Source: Corynebacterium hylobatis (GTDB taxonomy: Bacteria; Actinomycetota; Actinomycetes; Mycobacteriales; Mycobacteriaceae). From it: DNA of 64,000 bases. The DNA is taken from positions 1-64,000 of the forward strand of contig NZ_RXHJ01000017.1 in NCBI RefSeq assembly GCF_003955685.1. The letters are read 5' to 3'. Shown here piece by piece: positions 55,166 through 63,451 of this stretch (the first letter of the stretch is position 1; each line of letters starts with the position of its first letter). The position numbers and the translations under genes are program-made. The notes beneath the pieces were generated by a model. That model searched no databases. It had not been told where the DNA came from and saw nothing but the letters and a program-made list of their open reading frames with translations.

Positions 55166-55270
55166 TGCTCATACATCCTTAACCTGTAGATCGGCCCTGC
55201 GGAAAGGGACGATGTGCGTAGTGTCGAGGCGCATATTAAGCCACAATTGTGTCCCTGTCATCCTCCCTGT

Positions 55271-56131
55271 TCACACGGGGGTTCCCGGCAGATTCAGCGG
55301 GCTGGACGCACCGACGGAATCCAGCAGTTCCGCCCACGCCCCCGCCAGGTTGCCCGCGGCAGCGGAGACCGGCTGTCCGGCGGCACCGGGCGTCGACAGG
55401 GCCGGGGTGTGCACCACGGCGCCGGCCTCCGCGGCGATGAGCGCACCTGCGGCGAAGTCCCAGCAGTGCAGGCCGTGCTCGTAGAAGGCGTCGACGGTAC
55501 CCTCCGCCACGCGGCAGAAGTCGAGCGCGGCGGCTCCCATGCGGCGGATGTCACGTACCCGGGGCAGCAGGCGGACGAGCAGCTCGGCCTGCTGGGCGCG
55601 CCATTCCGAATCGTAGGCGAAGCCGGTGGCCACCAGCGCGAGGGCGGGGTTGGCGGCTTTCGTGCAGCGCAAGGGGCGGGTCGAACCGTCCCGGATCACG
55701 GTCGCGCCGTGGCCGAGGGCCGCGGAGTAGACGTCCCCGCGAGGTACGTTGACCACCGCCCCGGCGATGACGTGGCCGTCGACGGTTGCGGCGATCGACA
55801 CCGCGTACTCGGGTACCCCGTAGAGGAAGTTCACGGTGCCGTCGATGGGGTCGACCACCCAGGACACCCCGCTTGCCGACGCCCGCTCGCTCCCTTCCTC
55901 GCCGATGACCCCGTCCTCCGGGCGCAGGGTGTGCAACCGGTCGACGATGAAGTCCTCGGCGAGGGTGTCCACCACCGTCACCGGATCCACCGCCGAGGAT
56001 TTGGTGCTGGCGAACTGACGGATGTCCCCGTGTCCGGACAGCTCCGCGCGCTTTTCCAGGATGCGTTCGGCCGCGGCGGTGGCAACGTCGACCGCGATGG
56101 AACGGAGCTCGAGAAGGTCATGTGAAGTCAT
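55271..56131 (-). CDS. suhB: Inositol monophosphatase family protein SuhB
   Basis: A 286-residue magnesium-dependent phosphatase. Metal motifs are GEEGSE (residues 77-82) and WVVDPIDGTVNF (91-102, Asp94 and Asp97), with a third at CWDFAAGALIAAEAGA. Likely substrates are inositol 1-phosphate or similar sugar phosphates, which would serve inositol supply for PIM or mycothiol. It is divergent from ppgK with a 36-base gap. Confidence 0.92.
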   Translation of the reverse strand: MTSHDLLELRSIAVDVATAAAERILEKRAELSGHGDIRQFASTKSSAVDPVTVVDTLAEDFIVDRLHTLRPEDGVIGEEGSERASASGVSWVVDPIDGTVNFLYGVPEYAVSIAATVDGHVIAGAVVNVPRGDVYSAALGHGATVIRDGSTRPLRCTKAANPALALVATGFAYDSEWRAQQAELLVRLLPRVRDIRRMGAAALDFCRVAEGTVDAFYEHGLHCWDFAAGALIAAEAGAVVHTPALSTPGAAGQPVSAAAGNLAGAWAELLDSVGASSPLNLPGTPV

Positions 56132-56167
56132 GCGCCCATTGTGCCCGCAGTTTGTATGCTGGTCGCC

Positions 56168-56920
56168 ATGGTCAACATCGGCTTCGGCATCGACATCGGC
56201 GGTTCGGGGATCAAGGCGGCGCGCGTGAACATGGACGACGGTGAATTCGTCGGCGACCGGATCAAGATCGCCACCCCGCAACCAGCCACCCCGGAGGCGG
56301 TGGCGCAGACGGTCGCGGAGATCGTGCGCACCGCGGAGTGGACCGGCCCCGTGGGCATCACCCTGCCGTCTGTCATCCGTGATCAGGTGGCGCACTCCGC
56401 CGCCAACATCGACCTTTCCTGGATCGGCGTCGACGTCCGCGAACTCTTCAACCGTCACCTGGACGGCCGCGAGGTCAGCGTGCTCAACGACGCGGATGCC
56501 GCCGGCATCGCCGAGGTCGCCTTCGGTGATCCCCGTGCCCGGGAGGGTTCTGTCCTGTTCCTCACCTTCGGCACCGGCATCGGCTCCGCGATGCTCGTCG
56601 AGGGGCAGCTGTTCCCCAACACCGAGCTGGGACACATCATGATCGGCAGACGGGAGGCCGAGCACCGGGCCTCCTCCGCCGCCAAGATCCGCGACGGGCT
56701 CAGCTACCGGAAGTGGGCGAAGCGCGTGAGCCGGGTGCTCAACGAGTACGAACGGCTGCTCAACCCGGGCGTGTTCATCGTGGGCGGGGGAATCTCCCGC
56801 GACCACGAGCGATGGGTTCCGCTGCTGGATGTGGACACGCCGGTGTTCCCCGCCCGGCTGCGCAACCGCGCGGGCATTGTCGGGGCGGCCATGGCGGTGG
56901 CCGCGCACCTGACCCCCTGA
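56168..56920 (+). CDS. ppgK: Polyphosphate glucokinase
   Basis: A 250-residue ROK-fold kinase phosphorylating glucose with polyphosphate (or ATP). Motifs are GIDIGGSGIKAARV at the N-terminus, LNDADAAGIAE, LTFGTGIGSAMLVEG and ELGHIMIG. The ATG 56168 is seven bases after TATGCT (56155-56160) with no ribosome site, so the transcript is leaderless; upstream in-frame starts are inside the promoter. It is the conserved neighbour of suhB and sigA. Confidence 0.94.
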   Translation: MVNIGFGIDIGGSGIKAARVNMDDGEFVGDRIKIATPQPATPEAVAQTVAEIVRTAEWTGPVGITLPSVIRDQVAHSAANIDLSWIGVDVRELFNRHLDGREVSVLNDADAAGIAEVAFGDPRAREGSVLFLTFGTGIGSAMLVEGQLFPNTELGHIMIGRREAEHRASSAAKIRDGLSYRKWAKRVSRVLNEYERLLNPGVFIVGGGISRDHERWVPLLDVDTPVFPARLRNRAGIVGAAMAVAAHLTP

Positions 56921-56978
56921 CGTCTCATCCGGAGACGCATAAGCAGGGCTTGAGTGAACCGTCAATAATTAATTGCTC

Positions 56979-56984
56979 TATAAT
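56979..56984 (+). promoter_or_regulatory. -10 box of the sigA promoter
   Basis: A consensus TATAAT lies 107 bases before the sigA start, in an AT-rich stretch (AATAATTAATTG). The -35 is not clear. A small hairpin CGTCTC/GAGACG after ppgK lies upstream. Confidence 0.6.
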
Positions 56985-57027
56985 GGGCGGTCGATCGTGA
57001 TGACGGTGAACACAACGCCATCACAGG

Positions 57028-57060
57028 TGTGGGTCGCGGGGCAGTTTCCCGCCTCCCACA
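57028..57060 (+). other. Stable hairpin in the sigA 5' leader
   Basis: TGTGGG (57028-57033) pairs with CCCACA (57055-57060), and GCGGG (57036-57040) with CCCGC (57048-57052). No T-tract follows, so it is a leader structure rather than a terminator, ending 30 bases before the sigA start codon. Confidence 0.5.
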
Positions 57061-57090
57061 TGGACCAGTAGGAAAGTCGAAAGGGCGTAC

Positions 57091-58485
57091 GTGGCAGCCA
57101 CGGATTCTTCAGGCAATGCAGCGACTGACAACACGGAGACGACCGCTGCGTCGGCCGCCGACACTCCGGTGAAGAAGGCCGCCAAGAAGGTGGCCAAGAA
57201 GACGGCCCGCAAGGTCGCCAAGAAGACTGCGCGCAAGGTGGCGAAGAAGACCACCGGAACGGCGGTCAAGAAGACCGCCAAGAAGGCTGTGCGCAAGACA
57301 GCAGCCAAGGCCACGACCAAGGTCGAGACCGAGGTTGAGGACCTTGAGGATGAGCTCGACGACGATGAGCGCGAGCCCGAGGAGGTCGACTTCGACGAGG
57401 AGAGCCTTGACGAGGACGACGAACTCGATGCCGACTCCGAGGAGGAAGAGGAAGAGGAGGAGGAGAAGGAGGACGAGGGTGCCTCCGTCTGGGACGAGGA
57501 CGAGTCCGCTGCCCTGCGCCAGGCGCGCAAGGACGCCGAGCTCACCGCCTCCGCCGACTCCGTCCGCGCCTATCTCAAGCAGATCGGCAAGGTCGCACTG
57601 CTCAATGCGGAGCAGGAGGTTTCCCTGGCCAAGCGCATCGAGGCCGGTCTCTACGCCACCTACCGCATGGAGCAGATGGAGGAGGCCTTCGCCTCCGGCG
57701 ACAAGGACGCTAAGCTGACGCCCGCCGTCAAGCGTGACCTGCGGGCCATCGCCCGTGACGGGCGCAAGGCCAAGAACCACCTGCTGGAGGCCAACCTCCG
57801 CCTCGTGGTCTCCCTGGCCAAGCGTTACACCGGCCGAGGCATGGCCTTCCTGGACCTGATCCAGGAGGGCAACCTCGGACTGATCCGTGCCGTGGAGAAG
57901 TTCGACTACTCCAAGGGCTACAAGTTCTCCACCTACGCCACGTGGTGGATCCGCCAGGCCATCACCCGCGCCATGGCTGACCAGGCCCGCACCATCCGTA
58001 TCCCGGTGCACATGGTGGAGGTCATCAACAAGCTGGGCCGTATCCAGCGTGAGCTCCTCCAGGATCTCGGCCGCGAGCCCACTCCGCTGGAGCTGGCCAA
58101 GGAGATGGACATCACCGAGGAGAAGGTCCTCGAGATCCAGCAGTACGCCCGTGAGCCGATCTCCCTGGACCAGACCATCGGTGATGAGGGTGATTCCCAG
58201 CTCGGTGACTTCATCGAGGACTCCGAGGCCGTCGTCGCCGTCGACGCCGTCTCCTTCACCCTCCTGCAGGATCAGCTGCAGGACGTCCTGCAGACGCTGT
58301 CCGAGCGTGAGGCGGGTGTGGTCCGTCTGCGCTTCGGCCTGACCGACGGTATGCCGCGCACCCTCGACGAGATCGGCCAGGTCTACGGGGTGACCCGTGA
58401 ACGCATCCGCCAGATCGAGTCGAAGACGATGTCGAAGCTGCGTCATCCCTCGCGTTCGCAGGTGCTGCGCGACTACCTGGATTAG
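57091..58485 (+). CDS. sigA: Primary RNA polymerase sigma factor SigA
   Basis: A 464-residue housekeeping sigma-70 factor. The N-terminal 75 residues are Lys/Ala-rich (repeated VAKKTARK), and residues about 78-130 are strongly acidic. Region 1.2 starts at [14 protein letters not shown]. Region 2 includes [16 protein letters not shown] and [18 protein letters not shown], and region 4.2 is [20 protein letters not shown]. The GTG 57091 follows AAAGGG. It has a TATAAT promoter, a structured leader and a strong terminator. Confidence 0.97.
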   Translation: MAATDSSGNAATDNTETTAASAADTPVKKAAKKVAKKTARKVAKKTARKVAKKTTGTAVKKTAKKAVRKTAAKATTKVETEVEDLEDELDDDEREPEEVDFDEESLDEDDELDADSEEEEEEEEEKEDEGASVWDEDESAALRQARKDAELTASADSVRAYLKQIGKVALLNAEQEVSLAKRIEAGLYATYRMEQMEEAFASGDKDAKLTPAVKRDLRAIARDGRKAKNHLLEANLRLVVSLAKRYTGRGMAFLDLIQEGNLGLIRAVEKFDYSKGYKFSTYATWWIRQAITRAMADQARTIRIPVHMVEVINKLGRIQRELLQDLGREPTPLELAKEMDITEEKVLEIQQYAREPISLDQTIGDEGDSQLGDFIEDSEAVVAVDAVSFTLLQDQLQDVLQTLSEREAGVVRLRFGLTDGMPRTLDEIGQVYGVTRERIRQIESKTMSKLRHPSRSQVLRDYLD

Positions 58486-58506
58486 TCGCCCGACACTGTC
58501 CGACTG

Positions 58507-58550
58507 CCGCGGGCGCACATCCCTCACCGGATGTGCGCCCGCGGTTTTTT
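58507..58550 (+). terminator. Strong rho-independent terminator of sigA
   Basis: A 16-bp perfect stem (58507-58522 with 58529-58544, CCGCGGGCGCACATCC type) with loop CTCACC is followed by six T. Confidence 0.96.
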
Positions 58551-58582
58551 CGTGCCCACTTCCGACAGGATGCACAGGGAGC

Positions 58583-58605
58583 GCAAATTTGCACGAGGTA
58601 TGCAC
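58583..58605. promoter_or_regulatory. Palindrome and TGCAC repeats upstream of the MMPL gene
   Basis: GCAAATTTGC (58583-58592) is a perfect palindrome. TGCAC occurs at 58571, 58590 and 58601. The cluster lies about 60-90 bases before the MMPL start and is a candidate site for the TetR regulator encoded after the transporter. Confidence 0.45.
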
Positions 58606-58661
58606 GTATCCATAGGGTGGAAGGGTCATACCCCCTCACCCTCTGAAAGGTCTGCCCACCC

Positions 58662-61001
58662 ATGGCCCGATTCCTCTACCGACTGGGCAGTTCCGCCTAC
58701 CGCCGGTCCTGGCCCTTCCTCGCCTTCTGGCTGGTTCTGTTGATCGCCGTCGGTGCCCTGGCGGGCGCATTCGCCAAGTCGCCATCGACCACCTTCACCA
58801 TCCCCGGGCTCGACTCGGTGGTGACCATGGAGAAGATGCAGGAGCGCTTCCCCGGTGCCGAGGACGCCACCAACGCCCCCACCGGCAACATCGTCGTCCA
58901 GGCGCCGGAGGGTGCCGCGCTCACCGACCCGCAGGTGCAGGCTCAGGTCAACGAGATGCTCGCCGAGGTCCGTGACGCCGGTGTGCTCAGCGAACCGGAG
59001 ACCATCGTCGATCCGGTCCTGGCCGCCCAGGGTCTCGCCGCCCAGATGACCCCGCAGCTGCAGGCGCAGGGTGTCCCGGAGCAGAAGATCACCGCCGACG
59101 TGGCCGCGGTCAGCCCGCTGAGCCAGGATGAGACCACCGGCATCGTCAGCGTCCGCTTCGACTCCGTCTCCCTCATGGATATCCCCGCCGAGGACGTCGC
59201 GGCCGTGACCGGGATCCTCGACCGCTACGACGAGGGGGATCTCACCGTCGTCTACAACGGCAACGCCTTCGGTGCCGCCTCCGGCGACATCGAGATGACC
59301 TCCGAGCTCATCGGTCTGGCCGTCGCGGCCCTCGTGCTGCTGATCACCTTCGGTTCCGTCGTGGCGGCCGGCATGCCCCTGGTCTCCGCCATCGTGGGCG
59401 TGGGCATCGGCATCCTGGGCATCCAGCTGACCACCGCATTCAGTGAAGACATCAACGAGATGACCCCGATCCTGGCCTCCATGATCGGCCTGGCGGTCGG
59501 CATCGACTATGCCCTGTTCATCGTCTCGCGTTTCCGCACCGAGCTGATCAAGGCCTCCGGTGCCAATGACGTCACCCCGAAGGAGCTGGCCCAGCGGCTG
59601 CGGGAGCTGGACAAGGAGACCCGCGCGCACGCCATGGGCATGGCCGTGGGCACCGCCGGTTCGGCGGTCATCTTCGCCGGTCTGACCGTCCTCATCGCCC
59701 TGGCGGCACTGTCGATCATCAACATCCCCTTCCTCACCGCCATGGCCCTGGGCGCCGCCGCGACCGTGACGCTGGCCGTGCTCATCGCCCTGTCCTTCCT
59801 GCCCGCCCTCATGGGTCTGCTGGGCACCCGGGCCTTCGCCGTCCGCTTCCCCGGTGTCAAGGCCCCGGACCCGGAGGACGACAACCCGACCATGGGTCTG
59901 CGCTGGGTGCGCCGCATCCGCAAACGCCCGGTCACCCACCTGATCGCCGGTGTCCTGCTGCTGGGTGTGCTCGCCATCCCGGCCTCCTCCATGCGTCTGG
60001 CCATGCCCACCGACGGCTCCGCCACACCGGGCACCCCGCCGCGCATCGCGCATGAGATCACCGCGGACGCCTTCGGTCCGGGCCGTGACGCCCCGATGAT
60101 CGCGCTCATCGACGCCGCCGACCTCCCCGCCGAGGAGCGCCCCGTGGCGTTCGGGGCGGGCGTCGAGAAGTTCCTCGGCGTCGAGGGCGTGCGCAACGCC
60201 CAGGTCGTGGCCACCACGGAGGACTTCAGCGCCGCCCAGGTGCTGATCACCCCGGAATACGGCGCCACCGACCCGGAGACCTCGGAGACACTGCAGGCAC
60301 TGCGTGAGGCGTCCGCCGACTTCGAGGCGGAGACCGGCGCCACCTACGGCATCACCGGTGCCACCCCGATCTTCGACGACATCTCCGACCGCCTCGGCGA
60401 TGTGCTCATCCCCTACATCGGCATCGTCCTGCTGCTGGCCTTCCTCGTCCTGCTGCTGGTCTTCCGCTCGATCTGGGTGCCGTTGATCGCCGCCCTCGGT
60501 TTCGGGCTGTCCGTCGCCGCGACCTTCGGCGTCACCGTGGCCATCTTCCAGGAGGGCTGGCTCGGCCTGATCTCTGATCCGCAGCCGCTGCTGAGCTTCC
60601 TGCCCATCATCCTCATCGGCCTCGTCTTCGGCCTGGCCATGGACTACCAGGTTTTCCTGGTCACCCGCATGCGCGAGGGCTGGACGCACGGCAAGACCGC
60701 CGGCAACGCCACCGCCAACGGCTTCAAGCACGGCGCCCGGGTGGTCACCGCCGCCGCCCTGATCATGATCTCCGTGTTCGCGGCCTTCATGATGCAGGAC
60801 ATGGCCTTCATCAAGACCATGGGCTTCGCCCTGGCCGCGGCCGTGTTCTTCGATGCCTTCATCGTCCGCATGCTCATCATCCCCGCGACAATGTTCCTTC
60901 TCGATGAGCGCGCCTGGTGGCTGCCACGCTGGCTGGACAGGATCCTGCCGAAGGTCGATGTCGAGGGTGAGGGCATCCGGGACCTGGAACCCGCCCGATA
61001 G
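58662..61001 (+). CDS. MMPL/RND-family transporter
   Basis: A 779-residue inner-membrane protein with about 12 segments in two halves. Each half has an RND-like central motif: GLAVGIDYALFIVSRFR (about residues 275-291) and GLVFGLAMDYQVFLVTRMRE (about 650-669), containing the proton-relay Asp-Tyr pairs. Large external loops follow the first and seventh segments. It lacks the long C-terminal tail of mycolate exporters, so it more likely exports a small lipophilic compound. It forms a unit with the TetR regulator, whose promoter overlaps its TAG stop. It has an AAAGG ribosome site. Confidence 0.9.
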   Translation: MARFLYRLGSSAYRRSWPFLAFWLVLLIAVGALAGAFAKSPSTTFTIPGLDSVVTMEKMQERFPGAEDATNAPTGNIVVQAPEGAALTDPQVQAQVNEMLAEVRDAGVLSEPETIVDPVLAAQGLAAQMTPQLQAQGVPEQKITADVAAVSPLSQDETTGIVSVRFDSVSLMDIPAEDVAAVTGILDRYDEGDLTVVYNGNAFGAASGDIEMTSELIGLAVAALVLLITFGSVVAAGMPLVSAIVGVGIGILGIQLTTAFSEDINEMTPILASMIGLAVGIDYALFIVSRFRTELIKASGANDVTPKELAQRLRELDKETRAHAMGMAVGTAGSAVIFAGLTVLIALAALSIINIPFLTAMALGAAATVTLAVLIALSFLPALMGLLGTRAFAVRFPGVKAPDPEDDNPTMGLRWVRRIRKRPVTHLIAGVLLLGVLAIPASSMRLAMPTDGSATPGTPPRIAHEITADAFGPGRDAPMIALIDAADLPAEERPVAFGAGVEKFLGVEGVRNAQVVATTEDFSAAQVLITPEYGATDPETSETLQALREASADFEAETGATYGITGATPIFDDISDRLGDVLIPYIGIVLLLAFLVLLLVFRSIWVPLIAALGFGLSVAATFGVTVAIFQEGWLGLISDPQPLLSFLPIILIGLVFGLAMDYQVFLVTRMREGWTHGKTAGNATANGFKHGARVVTAAALIMISVFAAFMMQDMAFIKTMGFALAAAVFFDAFIVRMLIIPATMFLLDERAWWLPRWLDRILPKVDVEGEGIRDLEPAR

Positions 61002-61013
61002 ACTCAGACCATC

Positions 61014-61631
61014 ATGTCCGGACTCCGAGAAACCAAGAAGGCCGCCACCCGCGCCCAGATCGCGCGGGCGGCGGCCCGTCTCGCCCTCGACCAGGGGGCG
61101 GAGGGGTTGACCGTGGCGGCCGTCTCCGAGGCAGCCGGGGTCTCCGCCCGCACCTTCCACAACTACTTCGCCGCCATGGACGAGGCTCTGCGGGAATTCC
61201 TGGTCACCCGCGTCGCCGACCTCATCGACCGGCTGCGTCAGGCACCGGCGGAGGCCACCTTATTCAAGGCGGTGGAGTGGGTGCTGATCACCGGGTTGTG
61301 GGAGACCGGGGACGATGACAACGCACTCAACTCCTTCGCGACGCTGTTCCGGCTCTCCGATGTGCTGCACACCCTCCAGGGGGCGGCAGCCTGGGGCCAG
61401 CTGGATGAACAGCTGCGCCCCCTCTTCGAGAAGCTGGCCAACCGCACCTCCCACCTCTCCCCCTTCGAATCCCGGGTGGCGGTGAAGGTGGCGGTCACCA
61501 TCGCCCAGACCGCCCTCGAGACCTACTACGCTCTGCCCGCACCCCGCGACCCGGCGGCGGCCGAGAAACTGATCCGCCGGGCCTTCGACACGGTGCGCCT
61601 GTCGGATCAGGGCAGTGCCGAACGGCCGTAG
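61014..61631 (+). CDS. TetR-family transcriptional regulator
   Basis: A 205-residue repressor. The N-terminal helix-turn-helix (TRAQIARAAARLALDQGAEG, VAAVSEAAGVSARTFHNYF) is typical of TetR, and a ligand-binding C-terminal domain follows. It probably controls the MMPL gene just upstream and itself. TAGACT (60999-61004), sharing the MMPL stop codon, lies nine bases before the ATG. The last 25 bases overlap the convergent DUF418 gene. Confidence 0.9.
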   Translation: MSGLRETKKAATRAQIARAAARLALDQGAEGLTVAAVSEAAGVSARTFHNYFAAMDEALREFLVTRVADLIDRLRQAPAEATLFKAVEWVLITGLWETGDDDNALNSFATLFRLSDVLHTLQGAAAWGQLDEQLRPLFEKLANRTSHLSPFESRVAVKVAVTIAQTALETYYALPAPRDPAAAEKLIRRAFDTVRLSDQGSAERP

Positions 61632-62812
61632 GCCAGGCGCCGGTGGACCCGCTCGACGGGCCCCGGCCAGCCCCGCAGGTCCCACACCAGGGCCCACACC
61701 ACGGTGACGGCCCAGACGCCCACCCCCAGCGCCATCTGCCCCGGGATCCCCAGCTGCGGGCCGAGGTCCAGGGTGAAGGGCTGGGTGAGCAGGAGAAACA
61801 GCACCGACTGCAGGATGTAGCCGCTCATGGAGCGCCTGCCCAGCGCCACGAAGGGGCGGGTCCAGGGATTCATCTGTTTCTCGGTGCCGGGGAAGAGCAG
61901 AGCGATCAGGGCGAGGATCCCCGGCCCGGTGAGCATGCCGAAACCGGTGTTGAGACTGTCCAGCGGCACCTCCAGGGCGGGTGAGAGCACCCCGATGGCC
62001 GCCAACCCCCACGGCAGGCCGATACCCAGCACCACCAGCCCCGCAACCACCACCCAGGTGCGCAGCAGCGTGCGGTGGGCGGCGACGTCGGTGAGCACAC
62101 CGCGGCGGGCCCACACGAGGCCGAAGATCATCAGCGGCAGGAGCATGAGCACCGTCACGGGTTCGACGGCCAGGTTTCCACCGCGGATGGCGAGGTTGGT
62201 GGCGACGTACCCCAGGTAGGTCTCCGCCTGCCCCGCACCGGCACCACCACCGACCACGACCATCACCTCCGGCTGGAGCGCGGCCACCATGGCCGTGAAG
62301 CTGAAGAAGCTGATGGTCAGGCCGAGGAGCAGCCAGGCGATGACCAGGAGGATGCGGTCGCGCAACGGGATCAGGGCGATCAGAACCAGCGCGGTGACCG
62401 CGTACTGCGCGATGATGTCGCCGGAGAAGAGCAGCACCAGGTGCAGCACACCGATGACCCCGAGCAGGAGATAACGCCGCCACAACAGCCGTTGCACTCG
62501 CTGCCGGGGCAGACCCCGGCGCAGCAGACTCTGTGCGAGCAGGCCGATCCCGAAGCCGAGGAGCATGGTGAACATCGGCAGGCCACGGACATGGACGAAC
62601 ATGGCATGCAGGACCACCACCAGGTCATCCACCCGGCTACCCGGATCCCGGACTCCTCCGAAGTCGGCGGCATAGTCGGCCCCGGGGGAGATGATCCAAC
62701 CGGTGGGGATGTTGGCCAGGGCGATGCCCAGCAGGGCCACACCCCGGGCGATGTCCGGCGCGAGATACCGCGTGGACGGCGCGAGATACCGCGTGGACGG
62801 CGCGGTGCTCAT
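61607..62812 (-). CDS. DUF418-domain integral membrane protein
   Basis: A 401-residue protein with about ten membrane segments. It starts with DIARGVALLGIALANIPT and has GFGIGLLAQSLLRRG and the C-terminal DUF418 block ALGRRSMSGYILQSVLF. Function unknown; members resemble membrane acyltransferases or transport proteins. Its N-terminus contains a duplicated heptapeptide APSTRYL encoded by a 21-bp tandem repeat. It lies six bases after the DUF4190 gene. Confidence 0.85.
   Translation of the reverse strand: MSTAPSTRYLAPSTRYLAPDIARGVALLGIALANIPTGWIISPGADYAADFGGVRDPGSRVDDLVVVLHAMFVHVRGLPMFTMLLGFGIGLLAQSLLRRGLPRQRVQRLLWRRYLLLGVIGVLHLVLLFSGDIIAQYAVTALVLIALIPLRDRILLVIAWLLLGLTISFFSFTAMVAALQPEVMVVVGGGAGAGQAETYLGYVATNLAIRGGNLAVEPVTVLMLLPLMIFGLVWARRGVLTDVAAHRTLLRTWVVVAGLVVLGIGLPWGLAAIGVLSPALEVPLDSLNTGFGMLTGPGILALIALLFPGTEKQMNPWTRPFVALGRRSMSGYILQSVLFLLLTQPFTLDLGPQLGIPGQMALGVGVWAVTVVWALVWDLRGWPGPVERVHRRLAYGRSALP
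62757..62798. repeat. Two perfect 21-bp tandem repeats
   Basis: The unit (begins GGCGCGAGATACC, ends CGTGGAC) occurs at 62757-62777 and 62778-62798 with no mismatch and in frame, adding seven residues to the DUF418 protein. A recent slippage event is likely. Confidence 0.95.
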
Positions 62813-62818
62813 CGACGG

Positions 62819-63316
62819 CTAGTTCGTCCCACCGGACCACTCGTTGAGGGCGTCCTCGAGGCACTGCTGCTGCGCGGCCGGATCGGTCAGCGTCGCGCAG
62901 TCGCTGATGCCCGACTCACTGACCAGCAGGCCCATGAGCACCCAGAAGCCGACCGAGAGCACGATGGCGATGATGGACATGACCAGGCCCGTGACCGACA
63001 TCCCGGTCCGGCGGGAGGGCCCGCTGAGGCTCCGGCCCCGGACGATGGCGATGATGGCGAGGATCAGGCCGATGATGCCGGGGATGAAGGCGAAGGCGGT
63101 CAGGAAGAGGCTGACGGCCATGACCAGGGCGAGGATGCCCAGGCCCAGGGCCCACGGGGCGACGCGGTTGGGTGTCTCCGCCATCGCCCAGGTGGAGCCG
63201 GAGACAGGGCCGGAACCGTAGGCGGGTGGCTGCCCCGGCTTCGGCCCCGGGGTGCCGGAGGGGTATTCGTAGGCGCCGAAATCGGGTTTCTGCTGCGGAT
63301 CGTTCGGGTTGGTCAA
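62819..63316 (-). CDS. DUF4190-domain membrane protein
   Basis: A 165-residue protein. A Pro/Gly-rich cytosolic N-terminus (about 50 residues) is followed by two membrane segments (LGLGILALVMAVSLFLTAFA and the next) around the DUF4190 core GLILAIIAIVRGRSLSG, then a third segment (VTGLVMSIIAIVLSVGFW), and a C-terminal external tail with a Cys pair (SDCATL and QQCLED). Function unknown. Confidence 0.82.
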   Translation of the reverse strand: MTNPNDPQQKPDFGAYEYPSGTPGPKPGQPPAYGSGPVSGSTWAMAETPNRVAPWALGLGILALVMAVSLFLTAFAFIPGIIGLILAIIAIVRGRSLSGPSRRTGMSVTGLVMSIIAIVLSVGFWVLMGLLVSESGISDCATLTDPAAQQQCLEDALNEWSGGTN

Positions 63317-63451
63317 GGAGATGTCCCTCTCAGTGCCGGTGGGTCAGAGATCTTGTTCCCCACCACACTAACCGCCCCTGGCTCCCGAAGCTGCCCGGTT
63401 CGCCCGGGATCCGGGCAGAATTCGGGTAATCCCCGAGGACTCCCTGACCGG

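Noticed and set aside
57109..58629. A 506-codon open frame opposite sigA
   Set aside because: Leu/Gly/Asp-rich antisense shadow; it would cover the sigA terminator and lacks start signals.
58626..61160. An 844-codon open frame on the minus strand opposite the MMPL gene
   Set aside because: Gly/Asp/His-rich shadow composition typical of antisense frames in high-GC coding DNA; the MMPL and TetR proteins on the plus strand are clear.
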